Assembly (NCBI GenBank): GCA_030562195.1
Contig: CM060202.1
Coordinates: forward strand, 4,650,001-4,714,000
Reading direction: 5' to 3'
DNA from: Nipponacmea schrenckii
Taxonomy: Eukaryota > Mollusca > Gastropoda > Lottiidae
DNA: 64,000 bases
The position numbers and the translations under genes are program-made. Of this stretch, positions 1-12,200 are shown one piece after another. The notes under the pieces were generated by a model. It worked only from the letters and a program-made list of their open reading frames with translations. It did not search any database and was not told the DNA's origin. Every line of letters starts with the position of its first letter. Position 1 is the stretch's first letter.

Positions 1-348
1 CGGTGAAATTTGTCAGCCATTTTCTAAACGATTCATGGTTATTTTTATCCTTCTCCTAAATGACCACGTGGCAAGGGCCTAAATATCATAGAGTAATTCT
101 ATCAGTTCTCCTTTACGCTGAAATTATTATTATTAGCCAATCCCATTTTTGTGCGATTACCAACTACTGTCGAGGGTCGAGATTATGTGACTCCCATGGA
201 ACATCTGCGAGGGTTCTCCTCTTTCCATAGAAAGATAAGAAAAAGGACTAATTTTGTGCATTTTGAAAGTTTGGTCGTATACTCGCGTCACCTTCGTTCG
301 TTCATCCGTCCGTCGATTCTCCTACCATTGTCTGTTAACACTCTAGAA

Positions 349-578
349 CAGGGGTTCCTAATTAATTTGTCATGTAGGTCAGATTAAAAAAGGATTTTGG
401 TTTCAGGCCACTGAGTACAAGCCTTACATTTCCCCGTTTCTTTATTTAGATACTGTTTCCAAAAAAGCATGTTTAACACTTTGAAAAAATCGAAATCAAA
501 ACTTCTGTGGGCCGAATGGAATCTTTTCGATAGGGCCGGGTCGTATCTGGGCAGCAGGCCGAAGTTTGGGAACCCCTG
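349..578. mobile_element. hAT-type MITE with 8-bp target duplication
   Basis: This is a 230-base element. Its ends are inverted repeats, CAGGGGTTCC on the left and GGGAACCCCTG on the right. It is flanked by a perfect 8-base direct repeat CTCTAGAA at 341-348 and 579-586. CAGGGGTTCCCAAAC-type ends and 8-base duplications are hallmarks of the hAT superfamily, and the TA at positions 4-5 of the duplication fits the Buster-group preference nnnTAnnn. It is too short to encode a transposase, so it is non-autonomous. Short open frames across it (for example 384-593) are chance. Confidence 0.85.
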
Positions 579-586
579 CTCTAGAA

Positions 587-1880
587 GGTACAAATTTGAC
601 GATACTGTATTTTCATTTTGCAGAACGCGACATGGAACGGAACACAGAAAACAGATTTATACCTCTAATCTGATTTTTGTGGCACGGGACAAGATTATAA
701 TCTCCGTTACTTTTCATTAAACCAGTCTACTCATCTTGAAACAAACTTCTGCAATTCAAACACTCGCATAAAAAATGCCGTGACTAGGGTCTACTCTTAG
801 GGCCTAGACCCACTTTTGGCTGTCACACCAACGAGATTGTAACCGACTGCGTAACCAGACTAGACGGGAAGAAAACAACAACTGTAACAGACGTTTCGGC
901 CAGAATATTGTCTGCCAACGATATACATAGATTATCTTTTCCCGTTTCGTTCCCCAAAATACAGATAAGGTGCATATGTACTTTGCGGAACGGGACAAGA
1001 ATACAACCTGTTCAGTTCCGTTTCGTTCCAAAGAATACAAATAGCCCTACATCCCACCATTGGTTTACGTAGGCCCATGATATGAAACAAAATAGTCCTA
1101 TTGTCTTATTATTTTACTATTTTATACTTACTCTGTTGTGAAAATTCCTGAAAAGAACGAGTTTATGGATAACGGTATTACCTATAGGCATTGATATTTA
1201 TCTATATAATCACTAAACACTAACCTATTATTACCTCAAGGGGCTCCTTCCTCAGGCATTTTCTACATAAACCCCTAGATCCAGTTTTTAGTTTATTTAG
1301 CAGTCAAGATTCATTTTTCCAAAATGCAATGACGGTTTACAACCTCATGAGAGTTGCGTTAATCTTTTCACACCTCCTTTTTATATAACAAAACTTAGTT
1401 ATTTCCAGTCTTTCAGATGATGAACTTACGTAAATTGCCTGTCCGTAAGAATCTCTTACCGTAGCATTCTGATAAATTTTGAGGTTTTGTTGAAGTTATG
1501 GGCCGCTTTCGTTAATCATTAAAGATTTGTATTCTAGTAGGCCTATGTAGTATTGTTTGCGCTTGTTCGCTTCTTTGTAGTCACTAGTTGGTGATGTGCA
1601 TACACGAGGCCTCTTAATTCAGAGAAAAAAAAATTATTATGGCATGCTAAATTTAATAAGGCCCGGTCAATTCGATATGATATATAAACATCACATTGCG
1701 TCCTTGAGGTCTAAACTGACCCTGACCTTCGAAATCCTACTTTCATTTTATAGTTTATTAATATTTAGTTTTAGCCGTCATTTACTGGAATATTTATATG
1801 GGTTTAACAGTAATTATGATAAAAATGCATGCCCGAAAAAGTTTGTATTCCAAAATACTCATTTTATGTAATTTTAATTT
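587..1880. other. non-coding stretch, nothing recognised
   Basis: I see no exon chain, RNA gene or complete element here. Related words such as GGAACGGGACAAGA and GTTCCGTTTCGTTCC recur in both orientations between about 620 and 1040, which suggests an old inverted-repeat fragment. The open frames at 804-1040 and 1596-1871 look unlike any protein family I know and have no splice context. Confidence 0.4.
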
Positions 1881-1975
1881 TTACCACGCGTGGCATATAG
1901 CCATTTGAACGGCATTTAGCTATTTGCCACTAGTGGTAAATATCTCTTGCCATCACAGCGAACGTTATATATAAA
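1881..1975 (+). promoter_or_regulatory. possible promoter: paired palindromes and TATA box
   Basis: Two perfect 10-base palindromes, CCACGCGTGG (about 1884-1893) and CCACTAGTGG (about 1928-1937), sit within a larger imperfect inverted repeat (TTTACCAC...GTGGTAAA). They are followed by a TATATATAAA box at 1966-1975. The first plausible ATG lies 51 bases downstream at 2026. The arrangement resembles a TATA promoter with upstream operator-like sites. Promoter function is inferred only. Confidence 0.3.
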
Positions 1976-2025
1976 CAAATACTTTCTTGTATAAGGCCAA
2001 CTTTCCTGTACTACACCTAGTCCTA

Positions 2026-2089
2026 ATGGATCCCCCAAAGAAAAAAGCAGCATTGGAGTTGATGAAGAAGGCAGCCGACTTGTTGATGG
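2026..2089 (+). CDS. candidate first coding exon of an unidentified gene
   Basis: An ATG at 2026 opens 21 codons of basic, helix-prone sequence (begins MDPPKKKAALEL). It ends at 2089 in the consensus donor GG|GTAAGT. A TATA-like box lies about 50 bases upstream. The codon string is free of low-complexity repeats. I could not find a following exon before the assembly gap at 4215, and I do not recognise the peptide. It could be the start of a gene that continues in or beyond the gap, or a chance ATG-to-donor run. Confidence 0.25.
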
Positions 2090-2221
2090 GTAAGTAGGCC
2101 TAGACCTATATTCATGTACAATTTCTACTTTCGATTTTGAAATTTATAGTCAGGACGCTGAAGGTTAATTGACACACAGCGCCTCCTGACGTCACAATGA
2201 TGGTATACTAATTTTCTGAAC

Positions 2222-2440
2222 TTGCATTTGAAGAAATGTTTTTGGAGATTTGTTTTTCCCGATTTGTATTTCAAGATTTGTTTTTCAACATTTGTTAAAT
2301 TCGACAAGTTACTGATTTCGCGGTACAAATGTCCATTTGGGAGTACAAATGTCGATATTAATAAACAAATGTTCATTGAAGTCTACAAATGTCGAAATTT
2401 CATATCAAATGTTGAAAAATCAAACATAATTGAAAACAGC
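2222..2440. repeat. cluster of short inverted words
   Basis: The first half repeats ATTTGTTTTTC / GATTTGTATTTC and the second half repeats ACAAATGTCGA / CAAATGTCCATT. The two word families are reverse complements of each other, so the region can fold back. No target duplication was found. The overlapping open frames on both strands are by-products of this composition. Confidence 0.4.
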
Positions 2441-2469
2441 GGACATAATGATGAATTTAGATAGTCATG

Positions 2470-4200
2470 GTCTTCCATAAGTGAGTGCCACTTTCACCAC
2501 AAGTCACATTACCCCGGAACTTCACTTCTATGGTGTCACCTTCAGATACACAGACTTGTAAAGAAGCGCTCGGCGATTCTTCATAACCTTCTTCATTTAA
2601 TTTCTTAATTGTTTTATCTAGTCTGCTAGCCGGACATACTGTAAGAGTAGCTTGAAATGGATCAAAAAGTGATTTCGAACATTTTTTATGCGTATATTAC
2701 AAGAAAAGTTCTCACGTCAAAATGAAAACAATTCTTTCCTCGAAACGGGGCATGGGAAGAAAACAAAATAAGTGTATTGATAGTTGTGTGATAAAAATAA
2801 TCTTGAACTCGTGCTTTAATTCTAAATTTTATGAAATTCGTTGGAGATTAGAATATTTCCATCTTTCTCTCATTTCATAAATTTAGTATGACATAAGCAC
2901 TCATTCAAAATCCTCTTTTTATCGCATAACTTTGTTATCAAGATCAATGCGAGTTTGTAGAAACAGTATTTTTTGGTATAAACAATATTTATTTGCAACA
3001 GGATTTCGCATAATAGTCACCCCTTCTTAAAGTACATTATTATACTAATTTGAAATAAATAATGTTGAAAACCATAATAATATAAATTGAAAAAGAAATA
3101 GATGCTACATTCTATACAGTGAATATATTAAATATAATAATATGTACACGGATCTTAGTACTATTTATCATAATATACTATAAATTAGTAAGGATAATAA
3201 TAATAAAAAAATAACAAAAAATAAAATAATCTTCCTGAGATATGGAGTCAAAACCGGCAGCTTAATGATAAAAGCGTATGTACCCCTGAAATTCCCTGTA
3301 CAGTTTTTAGAATGGTTTAGTGCCTTGCAATACCGTTTCAAATCAAGTAGGAAGTGTTGGTTATCTTTAAATCCATGGCCTTACAAGCGCAAATATCTAT
3401 GTCTCAATCTTTTGGACATTGATTTTTTCTGGTAACGTGTGCCAGAGGAAATTGATTCCATTTATTTCAATTTATATCAACAGCAAGTTGATTCATTCAT
3501 TCATCCATGTGCCAAGTTTATATTTATAATGAAAATTTGTATTTATATTACTTAAAAAATGTACTACAATGTTGCGTCTGCTGCGTGATAAATAATCCGA
3601 GTAGCCGAACTTAAATATAAGGATGTAATTTAAAAATCTCAAGTTACAAGATCTAAAATTGATTAAATATTCCGGGGGCTGAGGGGGTTATGTGTGCAAT
3701 CATATATCCCCTAATTTTGACTCATGATCCTTGTAGTGGACACATAGGAGATTTAAAATAAACTTGGGTAGACATCCCAGATGTGAGGCATAAGGCTGTA
3801 AATCAAGATGGCGTCCAAGATTGCTACCGCATCAATATTCTTGATATAATTCCTTGTGGAATTGTCCTAGAGTGATACATTCGGTGTCTTTCCCTAGGTT
3901 TTTGTGGTCGATGTGTTCCATTAAAAACATTTCCAGGATTATAAAATCATAGGATAATGGTGAAATCCAAAATGGCTGCCAATATGGCCACCCTTCTATC
4001 TCGCCTCTCAGGTTCAGAATTTGTTAGAATAAATTTGGTGTCTTTATATGGGGTTAAGGGGTCAAGGATTTCAGTCAATCTGCATAAAAAACAATATATC
4101 ATTGTTAATTGCAGTACAGAGGCTCTAATTGATTATCGGATAATTCTTAAAATGATGCAACTGGGTAAGACAGAGAGTCTGAGAAGTTGACTTTGGCGTC
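2470..4200. other. AT-rich non-coding DNA, no gene seen
   Basis: This stretch is very AT-rich, especially 2990-3240, with homopolymer runs. Around 3800-4020 there are repeated 'AAGATGGCGTCCAAGAT / AATGGCTGCCAATATGGCC' phrases, of the sort seen in dispersed invertebrate repeats. The 3957-4190 open frame lies in that repeat and I do not support it as a gene. Confidence 0.4.
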
Positions 4201-4214
4201 TAGTCACATTTCAT

Positions 4215-4714
4215 NNNNNNNNNNNNNNNNNNNNNNNNNNNNNNNNNNNNNNNNNNNNNNNNNNNNNNNNNNNNNNNNNNNNNNNNNNNNNNNNNNNNNN
4301 NNNNNNNNNNNNNNNNNNNNNNNNNNNNNNNNNNNNNNNNNNNNNNNNNNNNNNNNNNNNNNNNNNNNNNNNNNNNNNNNNNNNNNNNNNNNNNNNNNNN
4401 NNNNNNNNNNNNNNNNNNNNNNNNNNNNNNNNNNNNNNNNNNNNNNNNNNNNNNNNNNNNNNNNNNNNNNNNNNNNNNNNNNNNNNNNNNNNNNNNNNNN
4501 NNNNNNNNNNNNNNNNNNNNNNNNNNNNNNNNNNNNNNNNNNNNNNNNNNNNNNNNNNNNNNNNNNNNNNNNNNNNNNNNNNNNNNNNNNNNNNNNNNNN
4601 NNNNNNNNNNNNNNNNNNNNNNNNNNNNNNNNNNNNNNNNNNNNNNNNNNNNNNNNNNNNNNNNNNNNNNNNNNNNNNNNNNNNNNNNNNNNNNNNNNNN
4701 NNNNNNNNNNNNNN
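4215..4714. other. assembly gap (500 N)
   Basis: Exactly 500 unknown bases. A round number usually marks a gap of unknown size. It lies at the left edge of a tandem satellite, which suggests that the assembler broke in the array and that the true array is longer. Confidence 0.98.
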
Positions 4715-5950
4715 AAAATTTCGGCCCAAAATTTCACTTTTGACCCACAGGTAGCTACCTGTGTGACATTGTCGAAATTCACTGTTTTCAAAAATTCCAA
4801 CTTTGAAGCTTTGTCACGACCAAACTATATGAGATAGAAAGCTGAAATTTACACACGTTATAGCCTGAATAGTTAGCTATCCAACACTGCAAACCGCAAT
4901 GCCATACCTGCCCTACTTTGGAAGTTCTGGGCTGTTCTGTAAAATCAGGATTTTTTGGCACTTTTTCGCAAAAAAAAAAATTTCTCGGAATCCACTTCTA
5001 TGCACTTTGGGAGAGACTTAGGGAAGCACTGAGTCCAAAAAACCAAGTTAAATCGATTTTCAAGACAAAAATTTCGGCCCAAAATTTCACTTTTGACCCA
5101 CAGGTAGCTACCTGTGTGACATTGTCGAAATTCACTGTTTTCAAAAATTCCAACTTTGAAGCTTTGTCACGACCAAACTATATGAGATAGAAAGCTGAAA
5201 TTTACACACGTTATAGCCTGAATAGTTAGCTATCCAACACTGCAAACCGCAATGCCATACCTGCCCTACTTTGGAAGTTCTGGGCTGTTCTGTAAAATCA
5301 GGATTTTTTGGCACTTTTTCGCAAAAAATAAAAGTTCTCGGAATCCACTTCTATGCACTTTGGGAGAGACTTAGGGAAGCACTGAGTCCAAAAAACCAAG
5401 TTAAATCGATTTTCAAGACAAAAAATTTCGGCCCAAACTTTCACTTTTGACCCATAGGTAGCTACCTGTGTGACATTGTCGAAATTCACTGTTTTCAAAA
5501 ATTCCAACTTTGAAGCTTTGTCACGACCAAACTATATGAGATAGAAAGCTGAAATTTACACACGTTATAGCCTGAATAGTTAGCTATCCAATACTGCAAA
5601 CCGCAATGCCATACCTGCCCTACTTTGGAAGTTCTGGGCTGTTCTGTAAAATCAGGATTTTTTGGCACTTTTTCGCAAAAAAAAAAAGTTCTCGGAATCC
5701 ACTTCTATGCACTTTGGGAGAGACTTAGGGAAGCACTGAGTCCAAAAAACCAAGTTAAATCGATTTTCAAGACAAAAAATTTCGGCCCAAAATTTCACTT
5801 TTGACCCACAGGTGTGACATTGTCGAAATTCACTGTTTTCAAAAATTCCAACTTTGAAGCTTTGTCACGACCAAACTATATGAGATAGAAAGCTGAAATT
5901 TACACACGTTATAGCCTGTATAGTTAGCTATCCAATACTACAAACCGCAA
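4715..5950 (+). repeat. satellite array, 353-354-base monomer
   Basis: The phrase ATTTCGGCCC recurs at 4718, 5071, 5425 and 5779, a period of 353-354 bases, and adjacent copies are nearly identical. Landmarks in the monomer are GGTAGCTACC, TTGTCACGACCAAAC, CACACGTTATAGCC and CACTTTGGGAGAGAC. The last copy has lost TAGCTACC (GGTAGCTACCTGTG has become GGTGTG) and leaves the consensus at about 5960. The short frames at 4918-5190 and 5298-5507 are repeat artefacts. Confidence 0.95.
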
Positions 5951-6094
5951 TGCCATACCTGTCACAATCGTCGATTAAACCTATTCCGTAGCCTACTGTG
6001 TTTGCTAAAAAAAAAAAAACAAATGTAGGCTATACTGGCGTTCCTGTCAATGTATGAAACATTCTCCAAGGAAAATTGTTGTCCGATTTCAAAT

Positions 6095-8500
6095 CAGTGG
6101 CGGAGCCAGGTTTACGTCCCAGGGGGGCGAGATTTCTGAGGTTGCCCGAATTTCGAACTTAGTTATGAGAGTTTTCTTCGAGAGAAACACTATTGTTATT
6201 GGCAGAGTATTTTCACTCTTTCTAGAACACATGATACTACCCCCTTAGGAGATCCATAAGTAGTCAGTTTAATTTACGGGATGTACTGTTTTCACCCGAT
6301 TTTGAATGAGATTTTCGGCTAATGGATATGTTATGTTTGTATGGATTTTATCAATTCGATTTTTTTTTAAAATTTCAATTATCATAGATATCAACTTTAG
6401 TCATACATAGCTTTTCTCCTTTTTCATCGTTTAAAACGTCTGAATGACTTTGTCGAAATCAACAACAGGTGTTATTCTACCGAAATTTCACTCTGAAATG
6501 ATCACAGCTAGAGGACACGCAATGTTATGTGATTATAATGATAATTATGATCTTTTTTCCAAGGGAAGTAAGCTAGGGAACTCATGTGTTTTTAGTTGAA
6601 ACCTTATCAAACTTATTTATTTTACATTTTTTTATTGGTGGAATAATAGTTACGTATTTCGACTTTGGCGAAAACGTATTGTAATCGTTCGGATTATTTT
6701 ATTTTTTTTTTTTTTTTTTTTTTTTTGTAATTCTTGGATGAGTTTGCAGACAAACTGGTAAAAGGTGCAGAAATTCTAAATCTACAGTTGATCTTAGAAT
6801 GATTTCTATTATCAAATAAAACAAAACCGGAAGTTCTATCTCTGACAGGAAGTGAGAACCGGAAGTTCAGGTTTTTTTGCTTTAGCAAGTTTATTTTCAG
6901 TTCGATTTTGACCGGATTTTCAGATTTGAAAACTTCAATGTATTTGTCAACTAACAATTATAGGTTTTATGCAATTAGGTTAAATATTTTATCCACGATT
7001 TGCAATTCAATATTCAAGGGTCATCGGCAAAAATTTCAGACCGTGATTTCTCCTTTAATATAAATGGTAAAATTTTGAAACTTTACCAGTTGATAGGCGA
7101 TATGTTTATAATTTTTGAAAAAATGTGAAAAAAAAAATTCCACTTCCGGTAGAGCCTCAAATGACGTAATTACGTAACTTCCGGTCTATAACTGCTAGGT
7201 GGAAAGTGAAAACTGTTTTATAAATAACTTGTCAATAGTAATTGATTTGACCTAAATAATTAGGTCAAGCTGCCATATCGGCCGCCATTTTGAATTTTTG
7301 TTACAATTCTTAAATCCGAAATTCAGACACTACTGATAGACCGATTTTGATGAAATTTAGCACATAGATACAATGGATCATTATCTACCTTTTCTTGGAG
7401 ACCGATTTTCAAATTTCGTATTTTCTTTCGAATTATTTAAATTTCGATTTTTTCAAAATTAGGTCACTTTAACGGGTACGGAAGGTGTGACCCACTTAAT
7501 CTATGACCTTGAAAATTAGGTCAAATAATATTCAATATATTGTCTACGAGTAGATATTTTTTAATTTGGCTTACTTAAAAAATTCATAGAGATAAGTGTA
7601 CTTAAATACAGCAAAAATTGATAATTTTCATATTTTCGCCATCATTAACCGTTACGGAAGGTGTGACCTAATTATTTTATGACTTTGAAAACTAGGTCAA
7701 ATGATATTCAATATATTGTCTAGATGTAGGTCATTGCAAATTTAGCCTACATAATATTTTAAGGCTCTCGAAATACGTTCATAATTGTAAGCAATTCTAG
7801 TTTAGAACTTTTTTTTACACAAAAAAAACCCAAAGTGATTAAAATGATCTATTTTCCAAGGGAAGTAAGCCAGGGAACTCGTGTGTTGTTAGTTGAAAGT
7901 TTATTAAACTTATTTATTTTACATTTTCTTATTGGTGGAATTTTTATTGATTTATTTGATTAATAAATGATCTATTTTCCAAGGGAAGTAAGCCAAGGAA
8001 CTTGTTAACTTTTTAGGTGAAACCTTACCGAATTGTCTTAATTTAAGGCAATTCGGGCACCGATTTCCATTTTTTTTAACAAATATTGTATGTCATACAA
8101 TATTTATTGAAAAAATTGAAATATGTGCCCGAATTGTCTTTTTTTGGTTGTGTAAAAAAAAGTTCTAAACTCTACTTTCGGGCTGCGATTTCAATTTTTG
8201 AAATATGTCAAATATAATCATAGCAATGACATTCGGGCAGTGATTTCGATCCTTAAATAATATGAATTATGAAATATTATTATAGGAGAATGAAATATTA
8301 TTATAGGAGAATAAAATTGGGCTATCAATTTAAAAAAAATACAGTTATAGTAATATAGGATATTCGGGCAAAGATATGATTTCATTTTTAAATTCCAAAA
8401 AAAAAAAAAATTGGGCCGTTAAATTTTTTTTTTTAAATGCCTTGCCCGAAAAACTAGCCTTTGGGGCTGCCCCCCCTGCCCCCCTGTGGCTCCGCCACTG
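6095..8500. mobile_element. non-autonomous hAT-type element, 2406 bases
   Basis: The left end is CAGTGGCGGAGCCA and the right end is its reverse complement TGGCTCCGCCACTG apart from one or two bases, followed inward on both sides by G/C runs. The target duplication TTTCAAAT is perfect (6087-6094 and 8501-8508), and the same TTTCAAAT occurs once, unfilled, at 8799-8806. No frame resembles a transposase. Inside are repeated modules: a CCAAGGGAAGTAAGC-containing unit at about 6555, 7855 and 7977; a GGAAGGTGTGACC module at about 7478 and 7658; and a hairpin at 8049-8136. TTTCAAAT fits the Ac-group target preference nTnnnnAn. Confidence 0.85.
8049..8136. repeat. long hairpin inside the hAT-type element
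   Basis: The arms begin CAATTCGGGCAC and end GTGCCCGAATTG. They continue inward through AT-rich sequence to ATTGTATG / CATACAAT at the tip. Arms of about 40 bases with few mismatches suggest a nested fold-back insertion within the host element. Confidence 0.7.
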
Positions 8501-8887
8501 TTTCAAATGATTGATTGGCACGAAACTTAATCGAAAGGACTGCAATTTAATATCACTATTACTCATTTTAACAAGAAAAACAAGAGAATATATGAGATAG
8601 AAAGCCGAAATTTACACACGCCATAGCCTGAATAGTTAGCTATCCAATACTGCAAACCGCAATGCCATACCTGTCACAATCGTCGATTAAACCTATTCCG
8701 TAGCCTACTATGTTTTCTAAAAAACAAAAAACAAATGTAGGCTATACTGGCGTTCCTGTCAATGTATGAAACATTCTCCGAGGAAAATTGTTGTCCGATT
8801 TCAAATGATTGATTGGCACGAAACTTAATCGAAAGGACTGCAATTTAATATCACTATTACTCATTTTAACAAGAAAAACAAGAGAAT

Positions 8888-9271
8888 ATATTGCGGTAAA
8901 ACATACTACTTTAACGTTCCAATACAATTTACACGTTCATATTAAGTTTCTTTATTAAGGGACATAACTCATGACAGGTCGGAAAAATAAAATGGCGTCA
9001 TCCATTGAAAAAAATAGACATTTCGCGATGTTTTATTCTATTTGTCTGTGAAATTTAAGCTATCCACTGATGGGAAGCATATTAAATGGAAATAACGTGT
9101 TAGCAGACTATGCAAGATTAAAATCATCTTGTAAATCGTAGTAGTTCTTGACCAAATGCTAAATATTTGTGTTAGTTTTGTTTTGTTATTATTTTTGACA
9201 GATGACGTTTAACATTCACAATTATCGATGACTGGGCTTATATAAGACAGCAGGGTGAAGAGTTTGTGAAT
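8888..9271 (+). promoter_or_regulatory. PDZD8 upstream region
   Basis: This is the 384 bases before the PDZD8 start codon. Candidate sites are AAAATGGCGTCAT (8991-9003), which resembles the YY1/GCCAT core; GATGACGT (about 9202), CRE-like; and TATATAAG at 9239-9246. The last lies only 26 bases before the ATG, so if it is a functional TATA box the 5' UTR would be almost absent. The true start site may lie elsewhere. Confidence 0.35.
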
Positions 9272-12200
9272 ATGATTACTGTGATATTATGCTCTTTTAT
9301 TTTGGGTATAATCCTAACAATTTTAGTTCAGTTTTTGTGGTTTTATAAAAGATTTAGTGGACTGCCTATTTTAGATAAACCAACTGTTGAACATTTTCCA
9401 CCTGTAAAATTGCCTAAGGTGAGTATTTTTCAAGTTTCATTGTTAGGCCTATCTCTTTTAGAATTATAAATTGCACCATACTTGAATGTTTTTCATGTAA
9501 ACCATTGTTGCTCAAACTGTGAGAAAAAATGTGTATGTAACTACTGTAGTCTCTCTTTTAACTGCTTGAAATCTTGTTTAGCTTTAGGCCTAGTTTATAT
9601 GCCATATATGGTCATTTTCTCTTTTTTGTATAATTCCTCGCTCATAATTGCCCAGATCTTGTATTCCTAGCTTAATTGTGAATGACCTAAAATCAAGAAT
9701 AATAATTGCTTTTATGATATAAAACGGTGTATACGGTAAAAAGGTTTCAATATTCTCTCTTCTGCTGATGGAAACGGAAAATTCTTGTGCACTTTTGTGG
9801 TATGAGAAATTGAATTACTTTACGATCAAGGAATGAAAACCAACCAAGCAAATAATATAGTATTTTAACCAAATATGCATAGGGCTACTTTTTTTTGCCT
9901 TTTGCTCGAAAAGTAATTTCACGTCATTAAGCGGTATCCCTATTGAAGTGTGTATGTGTTAGGCTAAACTTTATATTGATCGACAAGGTGAATGTAAAGT
10001 TCATTTTCCTGAAAAATATTGGTGTTTTGATTTACTGTCACACCTATAGACATCTATTGCAGACTACCGGTACCGGTACTCTTGAAATGTGAATAATTGG
10101 CAGGATATCACAGTTCATGACTGGACTATGGCTAAATCAAGATTGAAGAACTGAGAGAATTATCTATCAGTGAAATTGTAATCCATACATTATTAGTGGA
10201 CAAGGTCAAATGTTATCTTATCTTTTTTTATCATTGTGTTAAATCTTCTCTTAATGTTGAATATTGGTATATTGTTAACAAAAGCTAATGTAAGCTAAGG
10301 CATTATCTCTGAAATCCATACATTGCAGTAGGCCTATGTCTATGCCATAATGCTCCTATTGCATGGAGTAGCATATCTTGAAACAAATGACTTCAAGGCA
10401 CTCAAACATAGGGCTTATGGATTTTAAGATTGTAATATTGCAGCTAAGCAATTGTGCGCAGAGCACAGACACTGGTATGTCCGCATAACCTCTTGTGACA
10501 GGGAATTTTCGGTGCATTTAGTTTCAATACATTATGTAGAATAAAATGAAAGTCAACAATCTACAGAATGTAAAATATTTAAAAAGAATATTGGTACTGG
10601 TTCCTAAAGGAACATTAATATCTAAAGAAACTATAATTAAGTTTAATGCCTGCAGCGTGCCAAAATTTTGTTCATATTTCAAATAAACAAATACACGTCC
10701 CAATGTTTGACAATAAATTACTACCTAGAAATTTTTTATAACAATTTTGATTTCAAGATTGAAATTTCTCATAGTTTTTTCTCTAATGTGTGTAAAAAAA
10801 TGACATCATCTGTCACAATCACCCTTCTTTATTTATATGGCTGACAAAAGGGACAGATTCACCATGTTTGGGGGTGATTTGATTCTTGAATATATGTACT
10901 GGTATACATGTTTATAGTCTTCAGAAATACTAGAATAGCATGATGGCATAATTAATTCCAATATACCTCAAAATTTGATGCTCAAACTAGGAATTTTTAC
11001 ATTCTTTTCTTAATATTGAGTTTTCAGCAATGATGGGTAGTTATTTGAAACCCTGATAATTCTGAACACGATGGATAATGATGAATTTGGAGTTTCAAAT
11101 TTCGACAGTGAGCTGTTCACAATAAATTAATGATTAGCCTAGCTTTAAAAAATTCTTGTTTCTTAGTAAAAGTGCCGATAATAATTTTTTGTTTTATGTG
11201 ATTATTTCAGATATTAAAGGAAAGGTTACAAAATAAAGAAGATCTAGAGAAGAAACAGTCATGTCTGTGGTTCAATATTCTATCTCAATATTTATTTCAA
11301 GAACTGAGAGATACTCAACAAGTCAGAAGGTAAATTAAGCAAATATATAAAAGGACGTCTGTGCCTGTCTTTAGTATAAACCAGTGGTCCATTATAACAT
11401 TCATTATTGTTATAAACTATTGCTACGTTGGTACATAAATGTGCCATTTACTTGAGAAATTTTTTTTTTTCAGATGTTACATAAACTTATTCAACTGATA
11501 AAGAAATCCAATAAGTCCTAGAACTGAGTACATAGATGTGAACATATGGGGTGCTCATTATAAGCCTATTGTTCCTCTAATAAACAACTGGTTTTGAATG
11601 AAAATAACAGGATCTCAGAACTAATGACTAATCAAAATTTCAAAAATCAGATTTTGTTTATAGTTGATGCCTAAAAATTCAAAATTTCGTTTTTATAGAA
11701 TACAATTTGTGGGCTCTCAATTTTAAGAGATGTTTAATGAGATGAGATAAAACTCACAGCTTGTTTGAATTTCAAATTTTATAAAAAGAAATAGGATTTG
11801 TGCAGTTGCTTGCTGAATAATTAACCTTATATTTGAATGTATTATGATAGTTTCTATTTTTTTATTTATTATAGATTTATCATGAAGAAAATGAACAAAG
11901 AATTCGAAGAAGTTCTACAGACCACATCAGGCAAATTTTTAGATCAAATTATTGTAAGTCAATAGACTGTGAAGTACATACACAATCACACTTTGATTAC
12001 ATTTTTCAATATTCATGATTCTTTCTTGTCTAAGTACAGGAAAATTTGATATAATATTATACTTCAAATTAAAATTAGACAAATTAATTTAATTGAACTT
12101 GTAAAAATGGTGTATTCAGTGCCTAATGCTATTCAGAATACACCTGAAGGGGAAGTGGAAGTGAAGTGGCTAAATTCAAAATAATGGCTTATATAAAAAG

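Larger units (their letters stand above)
5876..8887 (+). repeat. tandem duplication of a ~300-base block, first copy split by a transposon
   Basis: A block that starts in the satellite tail (TATATGAGATAGAAAG) and ends near ACAAGAGAATATA is present twice. Copy 1 is 5876-6094 plus 8509-8587. Copy 2 is 8588-8887. Copy 1 contains the 2406-base hAT-type insertion and copy 2 keeps the uninterrupted site. The copies differ by scattered substitutions. Confidence 0.85.

Noticed and set aside
8345..8927. Paired 61-73-codon frames sharing MSNSDIKLQSFRLSF
   Set aside because: The shared peptide is the translated tandem duplication on the - strand, cut by the hAT-type insertion in one copy; it has no gene structure.
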